NCBI GenBank assembly: GCA_002346545.1
Contig: DEAA01000080.1
Span: 1 to 34,343 of the forward strand
Reading direction: 5' to 3'
Origin: Acidobacteria bacterium UBA2994
GTDB taxonomy: Bacteria > Acidobacteriota > Vicinamibacteria > Vicinamibacterales > UBA8438
DNA: 34,343 bases
The notes under the pieces are model-generated. The model saw only the letters and a program-made list of their open reading frames with translations, ran no database searches and had not been told where the DNA came from. A program made the translations under genes and the position numbers. Positions 14,738-22,751 of the stretch are shown one piece after another; the first letter of the stretch is position 1; each line of letters begins with the position of its first letter.

Positions 14738-15559
14738 GTGGCCCGAGACACGAACTTCTACTACTCGTTTCTGGTGCTGCCGGCTGACCAGCGCCGCGCC
14801 ATCGTCGCGGTGTGGGATTTCTGTCGTGCCGTTGACGATGCCGTGGACGAGCCTTCGCATGGCCGAGAGGGCGAGTCGCCGGAAACGGCTCTGGCCAGTT
14901 GGCGAGCCGAGCTCGACGCCTGTTACGGGTTGGCGGTGCCGACCACGCCCCAGGGACAGGGTCTGAAGCCGTTCATTGCACGGTTCGATCTTCCTCGACA
15001 GCCGTTCGATGACCTGATTGACGGCGTGGCGATGGACACCGAGATCAGGCGCTACCAGACGTTCGACGATCTCTACGAGTACTGCATCCGGGTGGCATCG
15101 GCGGTCGGGCTGTTGTGCATCCAGATCTTCGGCTACCGGGATCCTGGCGCTCGCGACTACGCGGTGGCGCTCGGCGTGGCTTTGCAACTCACCAACATCA
15201 TCCGAGACCTGCCGGGCGACCTTCGGGTAGGACGGCTGTACCTACCCCTGGAGGATCTGGAGCGATTCGGCTGTACCGAGGACGACCTGCGAGAGGGTTT
15301 ATCCGATCCAGTACGGGCTCTCCTCGCGCACGAGTGTCAGCGTGCTAGGAGCTTCTATGAGCGGGCCCGTCTGGTCCTGCCAGCCTCCGAGCGCCGGCGT
15401 CTGGTCGCGGCCGAGATCATGGGGGCAATTTACTTCGACATCTTCACCCGAATCGAGGGCCGCGGGCACGACGTGTTCTCGGAAGTGGTCCGCGTGCCCC
15501 GACTACGCCGGGCCTGGATTGCGGGCTCGGTCTGGGCGAGGACCGTGGTCGGACTGTGA
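14738..15559 (+). CDS. hpnD: Presqualene diphosphate synthase HpnD
   Basis: HpnD condenses two farnesyl diphosphates to presqualene diphosphate, the substrate of HpnC. The 273 residues from GTG 14738 have the Asp-rich motifs AVDDAVDE (31-38) and LQLTNIIRDLPGD (149-161), the second giving D-x-x-x-D. The typical C-terminal helices EIMGAIYFDIFTRIEGRGHDV are present, as in HpnD and plant-type phytoene synthases. GTG 14738 is preceded by GGAG at 8 bases. The gene begins 16 bases after hpnC and overlaps hpnE by 4 bases (GTGA). A carotenoid-type phytoene synthase is a formal alternative, but the HpnC and HpnE neighbours decide it. Confidence 0.93.
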   Translation: MARDTNFYYSFLVLPADQRRAIVAVWDFCRAVDDAVDEPSHGREGESPETALASWRAELDACYGLAVPTTPQGQGLKPFIARFDLPRQPFDDLIDGVAMDTEIRRYQTFDDLYEYCIRVASAVGLLCIQIFGYRDPGARDYAVALGVALQLTNIIRDLPGDLRVGRLYLPLEDLERFGCTEDDLREGLSDPVRALLAHECQRARSFYERARLVLPASERRRLVAAEIMGAIYFDIFTRIEGRGHDVFSEVVRVPRLRRAWIAGSVWARTVVGL

Positions 15560-16923
15560 CGTCCGAGCGATTCGACGCCGTTGTGCTCGGAGCCGGTTTT
15601 GCCGGTCTCAGTGCGGCAGCGGTTCTGGCCGACAGGGGATGCCGAGTGCTGGTGCTCGAGGCCTCTTCCCGCCTTGGGGGGCGGGCGGCCTCGTTCCGTG
15701 ACGGCGCCACCGGAGAGCAGGTCGACAATGGCCAGCACGTCCTGTTCGGGTGCTATCACGAGACCCGGCGATTCCTTGATCGTATTGGCGCGGCGGGTGG
15801 TCTTCGCGTGGCAGCCGACCTCGATGTAGTCTCGGTGACTCCAGAGGGGGAGTCCACGCGTTTCATCTGCCCATCGCTGCCGCCACCCTTCAACCTTCTA
15901 GCTGGCGTCCTCGAGTGGCGGGCCCTTGCGTGGCGCGATCGCCTTGCTGTGCTACGTCTGGCCGGCCCGCTCAGATTGGCCCGTCGGGAACTGCTCGGTG
16001 GCGACGTCTGCGCCACGTCGGCCGGTGAAACCGTGACCGGTTGGCTGACTCGGCACGGCCAGACGGCTCGGATCAGGGAACTGCTCTGGGACCCGCTGGC
16101 CTTGGCCGCTCTCAACCAAAGTCCGGACGTCGCAGCTGCCCCGACCTTCGTGCGGGCCCTGGCGATGATGACCGGATCCTCTTGTTCGGACGCCGCGGTG
16201 GCGCTGCCGCTCCTGCCGCTGAGAGATTTGTACGCGGAGCCGGCGCGGCGCTTCATCGAGGCCCGCGGTGGCGAAGTTCGTCTGACGACTGCCGGTCGTC
16301 TTCGGCTGGACCAGGGCCGGGTCGTTGGCGTCGACGCCGGTGCGGTTCGGGTGGAGACCGCGGTCGCTATTTCGGCCGTGCCGTGGTTCGCGCTGGCCGG
16401 TTTGTTCGGCGACAGGCCTCCAGAGGAGATGGGGATGACGTGCCAGAATGCTGGGCAGATGGAGTCGTCTCCGATCGTCACCGTGAACCTCTGGCTGGAT
16501 CGACCGGTACTCGACCGTTCGTTCGTCGGTCTGCCTGGACGGTCGATGCAGTGGGTGTTCGACAAGGGGCAGATCTTCGGCGGGACAGCCTCGTACCTCT
16601 CACTCGTGTCGAGTGGTGCATCGGATTTGACGAGCGCGTCGACCGATACGCTCATTGCGCTGGCGACCGACGAGATTAGGTCGGCGTTTCCGGCGGGGGT
16701 GGAAGCCGTGATCACCCGCGCCACGGTCGTGCGGGAGCCGCGCGCCACCTTCTCGTTGGCGCCGGGTCAGCCCTCGCGCCCCGGAACCGAGACGCCTCTC
16801 GACGGGCTCTTCCTGGCGGGTGATTGGACCGACACCGGCCTCCCGGCTACGATCGAGGGAGCGGTTCAGAGTGGCCACCTGGCAGCAGTTGCCACCCTGG
16901 CATATCTGCACGTTGCCGGTTGA
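15556..16923 (+). CDS. hpnE: Hydroxysqualene dehydroxylase HpnE
   Basis: This FAD-dependent amine-oxidase/phytoene-desaturase-like enzyme reduces hydroxysqualene to squalene. Its 455 residues begin with the FAD motif VVLGAGFAGLSAAAVLA (9-25), followed by LEASSRLGGRA (35-45). They end with the second flavin motif FLAGDWTDTGLPATIEGAV, which contacts the isoalloxazine ring. The start is GTG 15556, overlapping the hpnD stop. With HpnC and HpnD it makes a complete squalene module; the squalene-hopene cyclase needed for hopanoids is not in the window, so the final product (hopanoid or other triterpenoid) is open. Confidence 0.93.
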   Translation: MTSERFDAVVLGAGFAGLSAAAVLADRGCRVLVLEASSRLGGRAASFRDGATGEQVDNGQHVLFGCYHETRRFLDRIGAAGGLRVAADLDVVSVTPEGESTRFICPSLPPPFNLLAGVLEWRALAWRDRLAVLRLAGPLRLARRELLGGDVCATSAGETVTGWLTRHGQTARIRELLWDPLALAALNQSPDVAAAPTFVRALAMMTGSSCSDAAVALPLLPLRDLYAEPARRFIEARGGEVRLTTAGRLRLDQGRVVGVDAGAVRVETAVAISAVPWFALAGLFGDRPPEEMGMTCQNAGQMESSPIVTVNLWLDRPVLDRSFVGLPGRSMQWVFDKGQIFGGTASYLSLVSSGASDLTSASTDTLIALATDEIRSAFPAGVEAVITRATVVREPRATFSLAPGQPSRPGTETPLDGLFLAGDWTDTGLPATIEGAVQSGHLAAVATLAYLHVAG

Positions 16924-16944
16924 CAGACGACCCGACACTCGACC

Positions 16945-18144
16945 ATGGCATCGGTACTGGTCCACTATCAGGAGATCGCGCTCAAGGGGAAGAATCGCCC
17001 CTGGTTTGTCGAGCGGCTCGTCAGCAATATCAGGGCTGCCACTGCAGACCTAGCGCAGGTCAAGGTGCGTGCCCTCATGGGTCGGATCGAGCTGCGGCAC
17101 CCCGATGACGACGCGATCTGGGACGAGCTGAAGCGTCGCCTTGCACGAGTGCCTGGCATTGCCAACTACTCCCGAGCGATCCGGACGCCTCGGGATCTGG
17201 ACGCCATTGCCGAGACCGCGTTGGCGGAGCTGGCCGATGTAGAGGCAAGCAGCTTCCGCGTTAAGGCCCAGCGTGCCGACAAACGCTTTCCGTTGACGTC
17301 GCCAGAGATCGAACGCCAGCTGGGCGGGCGTCTCAAGGCGGCGCGCAACTGGACCGTCAGTTTGACGGCGCCCGGGTTGACCGTGTGGGTCGAGATTCTG
17401 AACGACGAGGCCTTCTGCTATCTCCGGAAGGAGCCGGGCGCCGGCGGCCTACCCAGTGGGGTGAGCGGTCGGGTGGCCTGTCTCCTGTCGGGCGGGATCG
17501 ATTCACCTGTGGCGGCATATCGGTTGATCAAGCGAGGCTGCCGGGTCCGCCTCGTACATTTCCACAGTTACCCGATTCTCTCGAATACGTCACAGGAGAA
17601 GGCGGTCGAACTCGCCGAGTTGCTGACTCGCTATCAGCTCGACAGCCGGCTATATCTGGTCGCCTTCGGCGAGATCCAGCGACGAGTGGTGCTGGCGATC
17701 GCGCCACCGCTCCGGGTGGTCGTTTACCGCCGGCTGATGCTCAGAATTGCGGAGCGGATCGCGCGTCTGAGCGGGGCCGGGGCGCTGGTCACGGGCGAGG
17801 CGGTCGGACAGGTCGCCTCGCAAACGCTCGACAATATGGCAGTCATAGATGCGGTGGCCTCAATGCCCGTGTTTCGTCCGCTCGTCGGGATGGACAAGGA
17901 AGAGATTGTGAACGAAGCGAAGCACCTCGGGAGCTATGACGTCTCGATCATTCCAGACGAGGACTGCTGCACCCTGTTTGCGCCGAAACACCCGGCCACC
18001 CGCACTACTGAGAGGCAGCTGGAGGAGGCCGAGTCGGCCCTCGACATGGACGCGCTCGTCGACGAGGCCGTCGCCACTGCTGAAAGGCGGGATTTCAAGT
18101 TTCCTACCCCTGCGCTCACCGACACGCCGGTGCAAGCGGACTGA
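16945..18144 (+). CDS. thiI: tRNA 4-thiouridine synthetase ThiI, short form
   Basis: ThiI adenylates U8 of tRNA for sulfur insertion and can serve thiamine thiazole synthesis. The 399 residues contain a ferredoxin-like N-terminus, a THUMP RNA-binding region (about 60-165) and a PP-loop ATP-pyrophosphatase with SGGIDSP (182-188). DEDCCTLFAPKHP near the end has the conserved Cys pair. The C-terminal rhodanese domain of the E. coli enzyme is absent, as in Bacillus-type ThiI, so sulfur must come from a separate carrier. A rhodanese-type sulfurtransferase gene occurs at 25654-26499, but a link is only a guess. It starts 21 bases after hpnE and is probably cotranscribed with the squalene genes. Confidence 0.93.
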   Translation: MASVLVHYQEIALKGKNRPWFVERLVSNIRAATADLAQVKVRALMGRIELRHPDDDAIWDELKRRLARVPGIANYSRAIRTPRDLDAIAETALAELADVEASSFRVKAQRADKRFPLTSPEIERQLGGRLKAARNWTVSLTAPGLTVWVEILNDEAFCYLRKEPGAGGLPSGVSGRVACLLSGGIDSPVAAYRLIKRGCRVRLVHFHSYPILSNTSQEKAVELAELLTRYQLDSRLYLVAFGEIQRRVVLAIAPPLRVVVYRRLMLRIAERIARLSGAGALVTGEAVGQVASQTLDNMAVIDAVASMPVFRPLVGMDKEEIVNEAKHLGSYDVSIIPDEDCCTLFAPKHPATRTTERQLEEAESALDMDALVDEAVATAERRDFKFPTPALTDTPVQAD

Positions 18145-18160
18145 GCATCCAGGGTGCCTG

Positions 18161-18694
18161 TTACTTGCAGTGGGGGTGGAGCACCCCGGCGTAATAGTCC
18201 CGGAGCGCTTCGTGGGTGCTCTGGAACGCCAGGTCCTGCCAGGGCACTTGGTCGGCGCTGAAGGTACCAATCTCGATGCTCTCTTCGTCGTGATCGAGCT
18301 CGCCGCCCACTGCCGTCGCAGCGTAGACGATGATAACCGGCGGCCGCCGCGGGTAGGAGTAGATACTGATCAGGCCGTCGAGACGGATTTCGAGTCCGGC
18401 TTCCTCGCGGGCTTCTCGAAGCGCGGCGTCGGTGACGACCTCGCCTCGGTCGACATAGCCACCCGGAAATACCCACAAGCCGTACCCGGGCTCGATCGCG
18501 CGTCGCACAAGCACGATCTTGTTGTTTGGCATTGAGATGATCGTGCCGACCGCAACCTTTGGATCGAAGTACACGACATAGCCGCAGGCGGTGCAGACCA
18601 ATCGCGCCGGGTCGCCCTTTTTGAGCAGGCGCGACTCGAGCATTTCGCTACAGAGCGGGCAAAAGCGGTATGGGCCTTGCCGTTCCACATGCAT
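18161..18694 (-). CDS. Nudix hydrolase with N-terminal zinc ribbon
   Basis: This 177-residue protein begins with a zinc ribbon (Cys12, Cys15, Cys34, Cys37) and continues with a Nudix domain. Its box is complete: GYVDRGEVVTDAALREAREE (79-98) then AGLEI. The zinc-ribbon-plus-Nudix order recalls NudC NADH pyrophosphatases. The NudC signature S-Q-P-W-P-F-P-x-S is lacking (here PGYGLWVFPGG), so it belongs to the shorter ribbon-Nudix group with unknown substrate, perhaps ADP-ribose or a dinucleotide. Start ATG 18694 was chosen because the zinc ribbon follows closely; the frame runs on upstream without homology. It converges on thiI with 16 bases between stops. Confidence 0.86.
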   Translation of the reverse strand: MHVERQGPYRFCPLCSEMLESRLLKKGDPARLVCTACGYVVYFDPKVAVGTIISMPNNKIVLVRRAIEPGYGLWVFPGGYVDRGEVVTDAALREAREEAGLEIRLDGLISIYSYPRRPPVIIVYAATAVGGELDHDEESIEIGTFSADQVPWQDLAFQSTHEALRDYYAGVLHPHCK

Positions 18695-18720
18695 ACGGTT
18701 GTCTTGGCCGTCGCGCGCGG

Positions 18721-19509
18721 CTAGATCCAGCCCTTGGCCCAGTAGTAGCCGAGCCCGATGTAGTCGTAGATCGCTTGTTGGCTGATCCGGAGGTGTCGGA
18801 GTTGAGGCCCCCACTCCCGCGTGTCCCGACTCGACCGCATCGTGCCGGGGGACGGGATAGGATCGAGCCCCTGCGTCCTGAAGGTCATGGTTGCGCGGCG
18901 GATATGCGTGGGGGAGGTCACCAGCAGGAACCGCCGGACCCCGTGCTTGCGGAGCAGGGGAGCGAGTCTGACCGCGTGCTGATAGGTGTTCCCGGAACGG
19001 GCTTCGACGATGATCTGATCGCGAGGGACACCCAGTGCGGCAAGCTCTTGGCTGAGCAGCGCCGCAAGCGACTGGGCCTTGGACCCGTAATTGCTCGGTC
19101 CGCCAGAGGTGAACACGAGCGCCTGTGGGATGAGCGCGTGCAATCGAGCCGCCTCGAACACGCGGAGCGCGCCGACCCCGCTGATCTGCTCGATTTCGTG
19201 GCCGTGAGCCGCCACCGTGTTACTGTCGGCCGCGAGTACGACGATGGCGGTGGCGCCGTCGGTGTCTTGCAGGCTTTCGATTGGGGCGAACTCGCGCGAG
19301 AGGCCCCACACCAGCAGGTCAGCGCCCTGGGGGGTGCTGATGCCCAGGTAGGTTACAACGAGCGCCGTCAGCCAGACCTTGCCCAACCTGGTCAGGCGCT
19401 CCCTCCCCCATAGCATGGCCACGCCGACAGCGAGACCAACGAACAGGAACTCGATCGAGCCAGGAAAGAACCAGCGTCTGAAGAAATCACTCAGAGCGGA
19501 CAATGACAT
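18721..19509 (-). CDS. DUF218/YdcF-family membrane protein
   Basis: The 262 residues from ATG 19509 carry two N-terminal hydrophobic segments (about residues 16-32 and 46-65), then a DUF218 domain. Core motifs are AIVVLAADS, RVFEAARLHA, FTSGGPSNYG, VEARSGNTYQHA and FLLVTSPTHIRRA, which match the YdcF/SanA/ElyC group. These proteins sit at the inner membrane; some affect envelope integrity or lipid carrier metabolism, but their chemistry is unknown. Usual family members read VVLGGG at the first strand; here it is VVLAADS, so part of the glycine-rich loop is lost. It lies divergent to def with 78 bases between starts. Confidence 0.87.
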   Translation of the reverse strand: MSLSALSDFFRRWFFPGSIEFLFVGLAVGVAMLWGRERLTRLGKVWLTALVVTYLGISTPQGADLLVWGLSREFAPIESLQDTDGATAIVVLAADSNTVAAHGHEIEQISGVGALRVFEAARLHALIPQALVFTSGGPSNYGSKAQSLAALLSQELAALGVPRDQIIVEARSGNTYQHAVRLAPLLRKHGVRRFLLVTSPTHIRRATMTFRTQGLDPIPSPGTMRSSRDTREWGPQLRHLRISQQAIYDYIGLGYYWAKGWI

Positions 19510-19573
19510 CCTGCCGTCGCCATTCTCCCCCGAGGCGAAGCTGTGAGTCGAGCCGGGCTCGTAAGCCGGACGG

Positions 19574-19579
19574 TATAAT
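19574..19579 (+). promoter_or_regulatory. def: Perfect -10 box of def
   Basis: TATAAT lies 8 bases before the def ATG at 19588, so the transcript would start at about the start codon. No recognisable -35 stands 16-19 bases upstream, and no ribosome-binding site fits between the box and the ATG. Confidence 0.5.
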
Positions 19580-19587
19580 TCGTGGCC

Positions 19588-20112
19588 ATGTCGATCCTCA
19601 AGGTGGCCCGGATGGGTCACCCAGTGCTCCGTGAGCAAGCTCGGCCTCTCGAGTTATCCGAGATCTCCACACCCCGAATCCAGCGATTGATCGACGACAT
19701 GTTCGAGACGATGCACGACAGTCAGGGCATAGGGCTGGCAGGGCCGCAGGTGCACGAGAGCATCCGAGTGTTCGTGGCCGGAGTGGACGACGAGGATGCG
19801 GGCATGCCTCCGGTGGTGATGATCAACCCCGAGATCACACCGATCGGCTCTGAGGTCGTAGAGGACTGGGAGGGATGCCTTAGTATCCCAGACATTCGAG
19901 GTAGAGTGCCTCGGGCCCTGGAAATCCGCATCGGGGCACTGGACCGTCACGGTAATCCGATCGCGATGACTGTATCCGGCTATCCGGCCCGGGTCGTCCA
20001 GCACGAGACTGACCATCTCGACGGAGTCCTGTTTTTCGATCGGATGACGTCGTTCGACAGCCTCACCTTCCTTGAGGAGTACTCCCGCTACTGGACCGGC
20101 AAGGAGACGTAG
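19588..20112 (+). CDS. def: Peptide deformylase
   Basis: Def removes the formyl group from N-terminal methionine of new proteins. The 174-residue enzyme has all three metal-site motifs: GIGLAGPQ (47-54), EGCLS (95-99, metal ligand Cys97) and QHETDHLDG (138-146, ligands His139 and His143, catalytic Glu140). In the first motif the second Ala of the common G-x-G-L-A-A-x-Q is Gly. ATG 19588 follows a -10 box directly; GTG 19582 is a less likely in-frame start. No fmt gene is adjacent, although the two are often paired in bacteria. Confidence 0.95.
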   Translation: MSILKVARMGHPVLREQARPLELSEISTPRIQRLIDDMFETMHDSQGIGLAGPQVHESIRVFVAGVDDEDAGMPPVVMINPEITPIGSEVVEDWEGCLSIPDIRGRVPRALEIRIGALDRHGNPIAMTVSGYPARVVQHETDHLDGVLFFDRMTSFDSLTFLEEYSRYWTGKET

Positions 20113-20296
20113 GCGGCGCGGGGTTCTCGGATCGTGGCGACGTATCGAAGACGCCTGGATCTATTTCGATGAGGAGGGAGCTCTCATTCGAGCTAGGTAT
20201 TCCACCGGTCGCGATGGCGTGATCGATCGGATCGAACGTTTCCGCGACGGACAGGTCGTCGAGGTCGAGACGCCAGGGGCTGCTTCCATCCGGTAG
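20072..20296 (+). pseudogene. Remnant of a repeat-module lipoprotein-like gene
   Basis: The frame ending at TAG 20296 contains about 45 natural-looking residues (EDAWIYFDEEGALIRARYST, then GRDGVIDRIERFRDGQVVEV). They show the W-x-Y-F ... D-G-x-x-D-R module also seen in the broken gene at 26511-27145. No ATG or GTG precedes them in frame; the frame opens only at a TTG (20072) inside def, and the first 25 codons are arginine-rich and unlike protein. I read it as the 3' end of a lost gene, possibly a paralogue of the later one. A short intact protein using an unusual start is less likely. Confidence 0.4.
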
Positions 20297-20297
20297 C

Positions 20298-21902
20298 TCA
20301 GTCGGGGGCCGCAGCCTGGCGGCGCCGCTCGTTTGCTCGCTCCGCTCCCAATCGTTCCAGCTCGACCGAGGTGTGGTCGGCGTATGACATCGCCTCGGCG
20401 AGGGCTCGGTGGCCCGCCTGCTCGGCGATCAGGGTGTGCATCCGCTGGCACACCCGCCGGTAGGCGGGATGGCCCTGCGGCGCCGTTCGCAGTTCGATCA
20501 CGTGCATCGCCTCACGGGCGTTCATCTGCATCCGGTAACGCAGTCGATACGCCATCGGCACGCAGTACTGGGCGGTCGTCGGCATCTCGGCGCTCCACTT
20601 GTCGTAGAGCGCGCGGGTCCGATCCATGACCCGCTGCCAGTCGTCGGCCGCGCCGATCTCCTCGATGGCCGCCGGCTCGGTGTACCCGTGGTCGGTCGAG
20701 AGACGCTGCCACTCGATGGTGAGCAGGCGGTGACGCTGCAGGTCACGGAATGCGCCGTAGTCGGACAGTAGGTCGAAGCAATAGTCGGTGCGTTCGAACG
20801 CTCGGCCCGGTCGGTGGCGCCGGTTGGCGCGGTTGCCGACATAGGCCTTGAGCAGGGCGACCCGGTCATCGACGTTCATTCCCCGGGCCACCGATATCAG
20901 CTGTTCCTCGGGGAGCCGAGACGACTGGTAGAGGATGGCCGCCACGACCTTCACTTCGCCTTCGGGGTCGAAGTCGGCCAGCGTGACTTCCTCGCGGGGC
21001 TCGGGTTCGAGCCCCGCCAAAATACGGCTGGTCTCGGCCTCACTGTTGCGGCGGGTCGCTGCCAGATACTCGCTCCAGCGCACTCCACGATCCCGCCGGT
21101 CGACGCGGGTCAGGAAAGCGGGGATCAGCTTTCGGAGCTCGGTCAGGATCTGACCGGCGCACTCACGGCTTTCGGCGAGCGGGTGTGCACGCAACCTAAG
21201 CAGAAGCGCTTCGAACGCCTGCCCCGACCCGAAGATGCCGACGTTCGAACGGGTAGCTGCCGGAAGCAATCCGCGCAGTGTATCCAGCGCCTTGGCCCGG
21301 ATGGCGGCGCGATAGACTGCCTCGGAGTCCCCATCCGTGCGGGGGTGTTTCCTGCGGTAGTGTTCCTGAGCCTGTTCGAACCACTGAGCATAGGTGGCGA
21401 AAGCGTCGTCCAGCGTCTCTCGATAGCGCACCTGCAGCGGGTGGCCTTCGAGTTCCGTAGGCACGATGTATTTCCACCGTCCGCCCGGGCGGTCGGTGTA
21501 GGGGACGTATCGCGTGGACTGCTCGAGGTAGGCCATGAGACGGCCACGCTCGAGCACCTTCGTCAAGATGTTTGATACTCCTTCACAGGCGATGTGCGCG
21601 CCTCCCAGCTGAGCGACCGAGTCGTCGCCGTAGTCACCGAAGACCCGTTCATACAGTCGTTCGGCACGTTCGACGCCTACCGTCTCACTGGCGCCGGACG
21701 CTACCGCCTCGTGAAATTCGTCCAGAAACAGACGCCGGACCGACTTAGCAGAACGGGAATAGCGCGCGAACAGCGCGCCCTTCACGACCTCGGGCAGATT
21801 GCGCAACGCGAAGACCGGTCGGTCGACGTTGGTGAAGTACGGAGCGAGGGCGCGACGTTCGTTCGCGGTAAAGTCTTCGACGGGAGAAAGAGAATCTAGC
21901 AC
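20298..21902 (-). CDS. thyX: Fused double-domain FAD-dependent thymidylate synthase (ThyX)
   Basis: ThyX makes dTMP from dUMP using FAD and methylene-tetrahydrofolate. Usual ThyX has about 220-250 residues; this one has 534 and looks like two ThyX units in tandem. The signature is R-H-R-x7-S-x-R-Y. The first half has RGRLMAYLEQSTRY (119-132), which keeps the Ser and R-Y but has Gly for His. The second half has RHRLLTIEWQRLS (390-402), which keeps R-H-R but has Arg where the Ser should be. The second half also keeps the nucleotide-binding N-A-R (NAREAMHVIELR, 461-472), lost in the first (GSGQAFEALLLR). The start GTG 21902 lies where similarity begins; a longer frame to 22079 overlaps the divergent gene. 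Confidence 0.88.
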   Translation of the reverse strand: MLDSLSPVEDFTANERRALAPYFTNVDRPVFALRNLPEVVKGALFARYSRSAKSVRRLFLDEFHEAVASGASETVGVERAERLYERVFGDYGDDSVAQLGGAHIACEGVSNILTKVLERGRLMAYLEQSTRYVPYTDRPGGRWKYIVPTELEGHPLQVRYRETLDDAFATYAQWFEQAQEHYRRKHPRTDGDSEAVYRAAIRAKALDTLRGLLPAATRSNVGIFGSGQAFEALLLRLRAHPLAESRECAGQILTELRKLIPAFLTRVDRRDRGVRWSEYLAATRRNSEAETSRILAGLEPEPREEVTLADFDPEGEVKVVAAILYQSSRLPEEQLISVARGMNVDDRVALLKAYVGNRANRRHRPGRAFERTDYCFDLLSDYGAFRDLQRHRLLTIEWQRLSTDHGYTEPAAIEEIGAADDWQRVMDRTRALYDKWSAEMPTTAQYCVPMAYRLRYRMQMNAREAMHVIELRTAPQGHPAYRRVCQRMHTLIAEQAGHRALAEAMSYADHTSVELERLGAERANERRRQAAAPD

Positions 21903-21956
21903 GCGTATAATTGTCGTCCGTTTTCCGCGTTCCCGTAACCGCGTTTTACCCAACCC

Positions 21957-22751
21957 GTGGATGTTACGCTGTTGCCCGGTTTCAACCCCGGGCCCTTCAC
22001 CGGCGCCGGCAACAACACCTACCTGCTGACCGGAAGTCACCCGACGCTCATCGACGCTGGGACGGGTGAGTCCCGTCATCTCGTGGCGCTTGATGAAGCA
22101 CTAGCCGGGGCTCGACTGGAGCAAGTGCTGGTCACACACGCTCATTCCGATCACGCCAAAGGTAGCTTAGCAGTGGCGGCGCAGTCGCCCGGTGTCGTCT
22201 TCAGGAAGGTCCCGTGGCCGGAGTTGGACGGACGCTACGGGGTGAGCTGGCAACCGATCGCCGACGGCGACGAGATAGAGGCTGGGGACGGGCGGCTGCG
22301 CGTCCTCCACACTCCTGGGCACGCACCAGACCACGTGTGTCTCTATGATGAGCCCACGGGTACATTGTTCGTGGCTGATCTGGTGGTGCTCGGCAGTTCG
22401 GTCGTGATCCCGGCCAGTCGTGGAGGCAGCCTGACCGATTATCTGCGTTCGCTCCGTCGCATCCTGGAGCTGGCGCCGGCTAGGATGCTGCCCGCCCACG
22501 GTGAGCCGATCGACGATCCGCGAGCCGTCCTGCTCGAGTATCTGGAGCATCGGCAGCGCCGCGAAGAGCAGGTGCTCACCGCTCTCGAGGCGGGGGCCAG
22601 GACCGCGGACACGATCGTGACCCGGATCTACCCCCAACTGGCCACTTCGCTGTTGGATGCGGCGCGGGAGAATGTGCTGGCTCACCTGTGCAAGCTCCGG
22701 GACGATGGGCGCGTTACCTCGGACAAGGAGGCATGGGAGCTGGTGCGGTGA
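21957..22751 (+). CDS. Metallo-beta-lactamase-fold hydrolase, LACTB2-like
   Basis: A 264-residue metallohydrolase with the metal-binding motif VTHAHSDHAKG (59-69; His61, His63, Asp65, His66), a further His in LHTPGHAPDH and Asp in FVADLVV. After the core comes a C-terminal winged-helix-like part (AARENVLAHLCKLRDDGRV). This layout matches human LACTB2, an endoribonuclease, and related bacterial proteins annotated as MBL-fold hydrolases. The true substrate is not known. The start is GTG 21957; TATAAT at 21906-21911 could be its -10, giving a leader near 40 bases. Its stop overlaps the permease start (TGATG), so they form an operon. Confidence 0.86.
   Translation: MDVTLLPGFNPGPFTGAGNNTYLLTGSHPTLIDAGTGESRHLVALDEALAGARLEQVLVTHAHSDHAKGSLAVAAQSPGVVFRKVPWPELDGRYGVSWQPIADGDEIEAGDGRLRVLHTPGHAPDHVCLYDEPTGTLFVADLVVLGSSVVIPASRGGSLTDYLRSLRRILELAPARMLPAHGEPIDDPRAVLLEYLEHRQRREEQVLTALEAGARTADTIVTRIYPQLATSLLDAARENVLAHLCKLRDDGRVTSDKEAWELVR

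Noticed and set aside
18670..19413. 247-codon open frame on the plus strand
   Set aside because: It is antisense to the DUF218 and Nudix genes and has no recognisable motif.
20814..21575. 253-codon open frame on the plus strand
   Set aside because: It lies wholly antisense to thyX, which has clear motifs; its translation shows no domain.
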